Below are positions 56,592 to 64,000 of a stretch of 64,000 nt of DNA, one piece after another. Origin of the DNA: Calliphora vicina (lineage: Eukaryota; Arthropoda; Insecta; Diptera; Calliphoridae). The notes below the pieces were generated by a model, which saw only the letters and a list, made by a program, of their open reading frames with translations, ran no database searches and had not been told where the DNA came from. The first letter of the stretch is position 1; every line of letters begins with the position of its first letter. Where the stretch lies: assembly GCF_958450345.1 (NCBI RefSeq), contig NC_088780.1, positions 127,920,226 through 127,984,225 of the forward strand, in the 5' to 3' direction. The position numbers were made by a program, and so were the translations under genes.

Positions 56592-57710
56592 AACATTGAA
56601 AATAACGTTTCAGATGAAGTTGCTGTTTTATTTTTTCTTAATTGTACAGTTACAATACTACTAAATGTTCGAGCGTCGCAATTACCTTAAATATTCTGTT
56701 CTTTCTGTTTGATTATAAAATTAATTTTTATGGATTTATGTTAAAATTTTATATAATAATATATTTATATAACAATACCTATAAATAACACTACTCGACG
56801 GCCAAAAAGGGATTCTCGTGCAAAACATTTTTTTATATTTTTTTTCGTAAAAATTTAAGGTGACAATATCTTGAAAATTTACCGTACGATTTTAAAAATT
56901 TGGACAGGGGGGTTATTCCCTAATTCGATTCGAAAGGAAATCGTTTCGAATTGCAATGTATTTAGCACACAATTTCGAACATTTCCGTTTTCGGATTGAG
57001 TTACGCAGTAACCCCCCAGATTTGTGTTCAGCATGCCAAAATTATAAAAAAGAAGTTTTGCACCTTCTTCAACATTTTATTTTATACCTCCTATACCATT
57101 TTGGTACCAGTAATTTAAAGTTTGTACTGTTTTAAGAACTGCAGAAAATATTGAAAAACTCGACTACTTTCGATTTTCCCCTCGTTTAATGTATTTTTCT
57201 GTAACAAGTGTACATACGTCCACATATTAATATGTATTTGCAACCGTCAGAGTTTATTGTCTTGTTTGGAAATTATTTTGTGGTTTAATTAATTTGAAAA
57301 GTTTTGTTATGTCTTTTAATTGAATTAAAATCAGGTTTTATTTTTTTCATGTAAACGGATTTGATGTCAACTTTATTCAATGATTATAATTTTGTGTTTG
57401 TATTTAATACGGACTTAAAGTATTCGCCATCCAAAAAAGTTCTTAAAAATTTGACTGGTTTTCGACAGAGGCTAATAATAACAATCAATATGTTTGGCAA
57501 AATTGAAAATTAATCTCAAATAATTAGTCAAACATATATTTTTATGTTTTATGCTATTAAAGCATATAATAGGATAAACATATTGCCAGAATTAAAAAAA
57601 ACCCGCAAGTTTTTAATACTATAAAACTATAAGGTAATTCACGTTACCGTTTTTTACCATTGTGAAACTGCAAACTTTCGCACAATCACAACAGTATTAG
57701 TATTAACTCA
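56592..57710. other. Intergenic; small foldback at 56907-57018
   Basis: GGGGGGTTA and TAACCCCCC face each other 112 bp apart with 'tcgattcgaaaggaaatcgtttcgaa' inside. Possibly a tiny MITE. Nothing else stands out. Confidence 0.4.
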
Positions 57711-58294
57711 CATATCGATGGTTTAATATAGAAAGGTCGTATCTCAACTTTTAGTTACTTTACAGGAGAAGGAAAAAGCTCAATAATATCAGAAAGTTAT
57801 ATTGAAAAAAAAAACTAAAAATTTGTTTTATATCAAAAAATATTTTTAGAAAAGTAGTTTGCTTTAATATAAATCATAAAATATGCATTCCACTTTAAAT
57901 GAGTTTGGGGCATAGAGAATAGACATATAGCGGAAACACTCCTGCCAAAGACCTAACTCAGTTGTCAAAAACCTAAGTGGTGAGAATGTATTAGTAGAAA
58001 AAACTATGAAAACAAAAACAACACTCGTATGTGTGATTATTTTGAGTAATTTTTTTGTTTGATTTTTTTCTAGTTTCCGCTCTATGTTCCTCTATGGTTT
58101 GGGGTTTTTCTTTCAAACGAGAATTTAAATGAGTTAGGGATTTTTTATAATTACTGTAAATCTGTTATTCGTCAACATAGAAAACTGAATTTTTTAAGGG
58201 AGGTCTATTTGAGTTTTGTCTACCAGAATATGTAAAAAACTCGATTTTGAAAAAAAAACGAGATACGACCTTTCTATATTAAGCCATCGATATG
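57711..58294. mobile_element. 584-bp inverted-repeat element
   Basis: About 33-bp inverted ends: CATATCGATGG(T/C)TTAATATAGA continuing AAGGTCGTATCTC, inverted at 58260-58294. TA within the ends could be the target duplication. No ORF. Confidence 0.8.
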
Positions 58295-58299
58295 ATGAG

Positions 58300-58570
58300 G
58301 CTATCAAATGAGGTAACATTTTTGGGAATAATATTTGATAGTAAATTAAAACTGATACTGAATCCAAAGGAAAGAGTTAAGTAAGCTTACGATGCTATGT
58401 ACTCATGTCAGAAAATATGGTGAAAACCTGGGGACATAAACCACGTTTGTTGTATAAGGCCATATTTAGAGCAATCCTAGCCTGGATTAATGTTTTGGAG
58501 GCCTATAATGAAAAAATGTTAATTTAGCTATTATGGGACCGAAGATCCAGTGCTACTGAATTAATATGCA
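58300..58570 (+). pseudogene. Non-LTR retrotransposon RT C-terminal fragment
   Basis: Translation with frame breaks reads VTFLGIIFDSKLKL, NPKERVK, AYDAMYSCQKIW, a KTWGHKPRLLYKAIFRAIL segment and an interrupted end. It matches the post-RT region of R1/Jockey-type LINEs (FLGVxLDxKL ... LxxCxxxxGxxWGLxPxxxxxxY). Dead. Confidence 0.7.
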
Positions 58571-58589
58571 GGATTCTAGAAATGCAACA

Positions 58590-58765
58590 CTGTGAAACTG
58601 GCGTTTTTATACCCCCACCGCCAAAATCGTTTATAAATTTCCTTATGATGTTAAAATTCAACATAAATAGTCCTCATATATACAAAAATCGCTGTACCGG
58701 CTTTTCTGAAGATTGTCCCATAATTGGTCACAGCTCCCATATAAGTACCACTTTCGAAAAACACA
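58590..58765 (+). repeat. mini-me-like repeat fragment
   Basis: 'tatacccccaccgcc' start and 'cccataattggtcacagctcccatataagtacc' as in the 44-46 kb element body. Confidence 0.6.
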
Positions 58766-59082
58766 AGTATGGGTAAAAAATAAAATATCAGCAACAATAT
58801 CAAGCATATTAATGAAACATTTGTATTTTTACGCTCTATTGTTTGTTTACATTCGGGTTGTGTACATGTAAATTGACGAAAATCTTCGTAACCTGAACAA
58901 TATGGACGCCTACCAAGGTTCTAGACCATCTTCTGGCAGTAGGCAGGTTTGAATTGGTGAAATCGGATCTTATAGAATGAGTAAACAGGACTTTTAGAAG
59001 GCCTACGAAGTATTTCCCTAGAAATGTTTCCCGCTAGGAATTGTAAAAACTAAAACAGTACCAATTTCGCTTGTGTTTAAAC

Positions 59083-59927
59083 CAGGGCAACCAAAAATAT
59101 GCTCTAAAAAAAGTGTTTTATGCGCATAAAATATGCACTTATAAACGAAAAATATGCTCTTAAAATATAAATAATATGCAATTAAAAATAGTTGGTTACT
59201 ATTTGATTTCAACGTTTTATTAAAAAAATATATAAGAAGAAGTAAATAAAATATTGAGCTGATTAATTAAAATTGTTTATTATAGGATTAAATATCGATT
59301 GTACTTTCTTTTGCACTACATGAAAATAGTTTGATTCAATTAATTTTATTATATTTAGCAATAAATTACTATCTGTTTTCTGAAGATTTAAAACATCAAA
59401 CTAAATCTTTGTTTTAGATATCCGTAGAGTTTATTTGTCTCATCTTTTAAACTGCCTTAGTGGCATAATATTTTACTTGCTCAATCTATGTGCCCCATGT
59501 TCCGGATAAATTTCTCGAAATATTTCTATTCTACATAAAGCTTTAAAAATTACTTTTATATAATTTGAATTATGATTCAAAAACTCTATGGAGTTTTTTT
59601 ATTTCTTTAAGTAGCCTAGGCCAATTATCATTGGACCTTAACAAAATAGTAAAATATAGAAATAAAAAATTACAATACAAACAATAAAATTGTATTAAGA
59701 AAACAAACTAATGAAAAAAAAAGAAAATATGCAACAGAAATGAGTCAAATATGCTATAAAACGCAAAATATGCTAAAATATGCCGTAAAGAGCCAAATAT
59801 GCAAAAATATGCACTATCAAATCATTGCCAAAATTCTTAAAATTGTCTGAAACAGATAAATATCTAAGTTATATGTTTATACGACGCACAGCAAAAAATA
59901 TGATATTGAATATTTTTGGTTGCCCTG
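59083..59927. mobile_element. hAT-like non-autonomous element with ATATGC subterminal motifs
   Basis: Ends CAGGGCAACCAAAAATAT inverted exactly at 59910-59927. The flanking 8-mers are GTTTAAAC and GTTATAAC, an imperfect duplication. AAATATGC recurs many times near both ends in opposite orientations, the usual look of hAT transposase-binding sites. No ORF. Confidence 0.8.
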
Positions 59928-60051
59928 GTTATAACCCTTAACATTCGAACCATTTTTTTCGTGCGAAATTTGTTCTATACATATTGATTTGTTGTTGTTT
60001 TATTTCAAATTTTTAAATGATAAGTAGATAGTGAGTATATTTGTAAAAAAA

Positions 60052-60198
60052 TGGAAAATTACACTCTGATGTTTTTACAATTTTACACAACAAATACAAG
60101 AAAAAAAACCCAAAAAAAAGTTGTATTTTTTTTGTGGAATTTTGTTCATGTTTTTGTTGTGTAAAAGTGTAAAAAAATCAGAGTGTAATTTTCCCTTT
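60052..60198. repeat. Foldback repeat, ~145 bp
   Basis: GGAAAATTACACTCTGAT and the following T-rich 'ttttacacaacaa' are inverted at 60155-60197, with a purine/pyrimidine loop. Almost the whole unit is a hairpin. Confidence 0.8.
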
Positions 60199-60199
60199 T

Positions 60200-61000
60200 T
60201 TTTGAAATGAATACCCCCAGTATGTATTTGTAATTTGTTGTTTTTTTTGTTTGTTAAGAATCCCACATTCTCAAAGAATAAAATTCTGATTTGTTTTTAA
60301 TAAGAAATAATTAAAAAAGCTGTGTAATTGTTTTATAATTTCTTTTGTTTGTTGCTATTAATAATATTTATTAATTATGCTAAAAATTATAGTTTTTTAT
60401 ATACAAACATATATAAATATGTACATAAATTCATATGCACAAACTACTATACGAATGTACATTAAGGTGGCCCCCAAAAAAATGTGGATTTCCCAACTAA
60501 AATAAAAATACAATTTGCAATGGGCGACGAGTTTGACATACATATATTTGTCCCTATTTCCAAACCAAAACTATTTGACATTTTGTATGGTTTGTTTTCT
60601 CTTGCCATATTACTGGAACCAGCTAATTCATGTCTGTGAAATCTGTGATAGTCCTCATATAATTTTACTGAAACTAGTTTTTCCAATTTTCGAAATTCAA
60701 ACTAGTTCGAATTTTATTTGAATTTGAATAACACTAGTTTCTCAAAGAAAACTTGATATAATCGACCTGGTAGAATTATTAGGAAGAGTTGTCACTTTTT
60801 TACCTTGTTATGTCAAATTACAGAAACGAACCAAAATAAAATATTAGACTATTTCTTTAGATTTACACCAAATCACCAATATTGCATCACTCAAATCTTT
60901 TATTTTATCTGCTGGAAATTTCAGAAAATTCGCATAGTTTTTTTTTTCAAAAGAACACTATTTTTATAAACATTATTTCAAATTATATCTATATACATTA
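60200..61000. other. Intergenic, AT-rich; no feature supported
   Basis: Short open frames on both strands near 60462-60721 have no recognisable content or splice support. Confidence 0.4.
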
Positions 61001-61610
61001 GGGTATTCAATTTATTCGATTTTTCTCTTGTTCGAATAAAACGAATAATTCTAATAAGAGATTTTAACTTGTTCGAATAATTCGAACACACGTTTAAAAT
61101 TAATCGAATTATTCGAATAATTAATATTTTTTTAGAAAAGTAAAGAATAAAGAATGAAAACCTACATCAAGTTTTTTAATATTTTATTGTTAAAGAAAAA
61201 CAAAAAGTAACGTTAAAGTTAACAATTCAAGTATTGATAATGTTAAAAAACATTCGAAAACAAATTCCATCATTAAATGTTCATCAAAAATATTCTAATC
61301 AGATTCCCTCCCGAACAATCTACATAACAATTCTAACAAGGTATAAAAAGTATTGTTTTATACCTTGTTAGAAATATAATTTCCTCAAGATATCAGAAAG
61401 ATTAATTATAAATATTATTTAAGTAAGAAATTGTGTTAAGAAATCAAAAAAGTACCATTTTTTTTTTTGCATATTTTAGAACTTTCAATCCAATTCCGGC
61501 ACGGGTTCAAGTTATCCGAATAGTTTTAGCTACTAATGACCCATCCAAAGCAAATCTATTTTTAAGGGCATGTCTAATGTACATGCATACATATGTATGT
61601 AAATTCAATT
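61001..61610 (-). repeat. Inverse copies of the 50-51 kb transposon relic and the 0.19-0.5 kb repeat
   Basis: 61001-61325 is the reverse complement of the right part of the relic at 50148-51130, and 61330-61605 of the repeat at 186-525. Confidence 0.6.
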
Positions 61611-62020
61611 TATAGTTATATGTATAAAAAAAAAACACTAATGTCTACAAAATCTTTAATGAAATGTTTAGTTATTTTTTATTTATTTTATTTTGTTGTA
61701 TGTATTTTTATAGTACCTATAGTATATTTTCAAAAACTTTGTTGTTAATAAAATCATTATCATTTAAAACGTGAAACGTTGCGGTGCTTAATGGAGGACT
61801 GACTGACGACTGGTTTATTTGAAACGCATTTCAAAAAAAGAAAACGAAAAGAAATAATATTCAAGTGAAATGTTTTAAGAAATAATGATTAAAAACCAAA
61901 CCAACAAAATACTTAACCACTATTTAATTGCAATAATTTTAATGAAACTTGCTATTTTTTTTTATAATTAAAATTAATTTAATAAATACGTAAAAAAGTG
62001 TTGTGGTTATTTTAAACAAA

Positions 62021-62093
62021 ATGTTCAGCTTAAAAATTAAAATAAATTTAAATTTTTGTTTTTGTTTGTTATTGGCGAATTGTGTCAGTAAAG
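62021..62093 (+). CDS. Probable first coding exon with signal peptide (gene continues right)
   Basis: ATG in a strong fly context (AAACAAAATG). It has 24 codons plus one base, ending at AAAG|GTAAAATT. The peptide is basic at the start (MFSLKIKINLN), then a hydrophobic core (FCFCLLLANC) and a small-residue end: a classical signal peptide with a likely cleavage near CVS. The next exon is not visible before 64000, so a long intron is implied. The gene cannot be named. The 5' leader probably starts near 61790. Confidence 0.45.
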
Positions 62094-63315
62094 GTAAAAT
62101 TATGATGAACCAAATGTTGTGTAAACAAAAGTTGAAAAGAAAAAGTTTATAATCAAATTATAATCATGAATAAAGAAATACATACATAAATATTTATAAT
62201 TTTAATACTAGTGTTTGTATTAGAAGGTGCGCGCGATTCTTCTCATTAGAATGTTATCAATTTTATAGTGCTTGTTTGCGTTTCTATAGTATAGAGTAAA
62301 AGTGTTTGTTTTTTTTATAATTTAACATTTAAAATTTCAACCTTTAAATGACTCCCAGAAAATAGTCACAGATTTTTATTTAGTTTATTAAAATAAAATT
62401 GTGTTTTTATTTATTTAAATACATACATATATATTAAGATTTCTAAGTTGTAATATACGAGTATTTCGGTATATGTCAAGATTAAGAACTTTTAAAATAC
62501 CGCCAAATTTGAAGCCGTGACAAAAATATGCCAATTTCAGGCTGCTTTATTAAGAATAATAAAAATATTCAATTGAGGCTCTATCAATTCAAAAATATGT
62601 TTTATAAAGTGTTAGTGTTGAAACAGCAACTACATAAAATAATAAAAAATAAAAATAAATACACACAAAGAAGTTTGTATTGTGAAGTGTTAATAAAGTT
62701 AATAGAAATTTGGAGCAGAATCATTAAATAAAAGAAAAAAGTCCTGGTTCACAATATTTAACTATTAATGCAAATTTTACACTACTTAAAACATATTTTT
62801 GAATTTCCGCAAGATCAATATTCATTATGGTTTTCAGAGCAAAGTTGTTTAGAATTTTTCATAGAATTACTTGTTTCCCCATCTACGAGTTTTTAGTTTT
62901 TTTGCATCCATGCAAATCGACCTAATGTACATATGTACATATATTTATATAAAAATTCCTTAAAAATTTTCCTAATTTAGAAATGATTGATAAATGCTTA
63001 AAAAAAATTATTGCTTTATTAGAAGAAGTTCAGTTTAATAATAAAATAAAATCCTTGTTTTTTACAAGTTTCTAAAAGTTAAAAAATGGTTTAATTTAAA
63101 TATTGAGTGCTACAAGCTAGCTTCTTCTTCTTTATTTGTCCATCCGTGTTCGGATATTAGCGATCATACAATTATTATAGAGTAACACAATTTTTTTAAA
63201 TATTTTTTTTTTCATTCAGTTATAGAGAGTTGTCTGTATGTCAACCATGTTATTTATTTTCTTGCTCTCGGTGGACTTCCTTAAATTTTAGCCTGTAAAA
63301 TGTTTTTCGTGCTTT
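62094..63315. other. AT-rich DNA, probably intron; no exon found
   Basis: No open frame with acceptor and donor of quality. The small frame at 62528-62731 looks random (Lys/Asn/Ile-rich). Confidence 0.35.
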
Positions 63316-64000
63316 TATAACCTTCACCTTCGTGAGAAGGGTATATATAAGTTTGTCATTCCGTTTTTAATTTCTACATTTTTCATTTCCGACCCTATAA
63401 AGTATACATATTCTGGATCCTTATAGATAGCGTAGTCGATCAATTTTCAAGACCCCAGATATTTCCGGGATCCAAATCTTCAATAATTCTGTCAGATATG
63501 CTTTCGAGAAGTTTGCTATTTAAAATCAGCAAAATCGGTCCTTAAATGGCTGAGATATGAGGAAAAAACCAGGACAACCTCGATTTTTGACCTATATCTG
63601 GATTACTAAGTCATTAGTATAGACAATATGGATCTCTAATGATAGATATTTTAAAAACCTCTGCAACGACGTATATAAGACCATAGTATGTTGGAACTAC
63701 AATGGGTCAAAATCGGAAAAAATATTTTTTAACTCTATTTTTTATTTCACCAACATTTTTTTTCTCTAAAAATTAAAAAAAATTTAAAAAACAAAAAAAA
63801 TTATTTTAAATTTAAAAAACAAATTTTAAATTAAAAACAACAACAATTTAAAAAAAAAATTAAAAAACAATTAGAAATTATTTTTTTCCAAAAACTACAA
63901 AAAAAAAAATTTTGTTTACCTAAAAATATTTAAAATTTTTATTTTGAAGTATAATTTGGTGAAGGGTATATAAGATTCGGCATAGCCGAATATAGCTCTC
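63316..64000 (+). mobile_element. mini-me/DINE-1-like element, cut by the window end
   Basis: Begins 'taaccttcaccttcgtgagaagggtatatataag', contains 'ccgaccctataaagtatacatattctggatcc' and ends with hairpin ATTCGGC-ATA-GCCGAAT. It matches 15251-16596 (inverse) but without any GACA array. Confidence 0.75.

Noticed and set aside
62528..62731. 67-codon plus-strand frame as a second exon of the signal-peptide gene
   Set aside because: No good acceptor, phase unclear, and the translation is random-looking Lys/Asn/Ile-rich sequence.

Overview
The window is AT-rich nuclear DNA from a higher fly (Diptera, Cyclorrhapha; a calyptrate such as a blow fly or house fly relative is my best guess). The reasons are 50-75 bp GT-AG introns, CAAAATG-type start contexts, a PP5/PpD3-type phosphatase gene, a Gypsy-type retrotransposon primed by a fly tRNA-Lys(CUU), and repeats with the mini-me/DINE-1 layout (a GTCY-type microsatellite inside a short element). 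No bacterial features, tRNA or rRNA genes were seen.

Host genes. (1) 1-2055 (+): the last two exons of a gene that starts upstream, with weak similarity to the C-terminus of TTI1. (2) 2207-13303 (-): a giant 3681-residue modular, probably disordered protein in two exons. Its true ATG lies in a micro-exon with 5 coding bases, 51 bp upstream of the long exon. (3) 21912-27946 (-): an eight-exon Ser/Thr phosphatase 5 gene (PpD3/PPP5C type, 540 residues). Its last 60-bp exon is separated by a 3.3 kb intron that carries a palindromic Tc1-like transposon. (4) 54669-56301 (+): a two-exon member of the C14orf119 family with a long acidic tail. (5) 62021-62093 (+): a probable signal-peptide first exon of a gene that continues to the right.

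Mobile DNA fills most of the rest. At 14.66-18.76 kb there is a long repeat-rich element with a 117-bp alternating tandem array, interrupted by a mini-me-like element that carries about 137 units of GACA. A second copy of the long element is split by a complete, very young Gypsy/Ty3-type LTR retrotransposon at 28798-41499. Its 1866/1867-bp LTRs differ, as far as I can see, only in one A of a poly-A run. It has a 4-bp target duplication (ACTT), intact gag and pol on the minus strand, and a textbook -1 frameshift site. The rest is older debris: LINE fragments, a Helitron helicase relic, a mariner relic, hAT-like and Mutator-like non-autonomous elements, foldback repeats, and a three-level nest of inverted-repeat elements at 52.2-54.0 kb.

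The most unusual signal is inside the retrotransposon. Its 3.2 kb between pol and the 3' LTR has no sense ORF. On the opposite strand it holds a series of short exon-like blocks (44-82 bp), each bounded by good 3' and 5' splice sites. A separate antisense pair of blocks near the leader reads through a 75-bp intron to a stop codon followed at once by AATAAA. The same 3' region also holds a second copy of an 81-nt double stem-loop that overlaps the pol stop codon; its stems differ by compensatory changes. I read this as a candidate spliced antisense gene plus a conserved RNA structure in an otherwise ordinary gag-pol element. This is inference from sequence alone.
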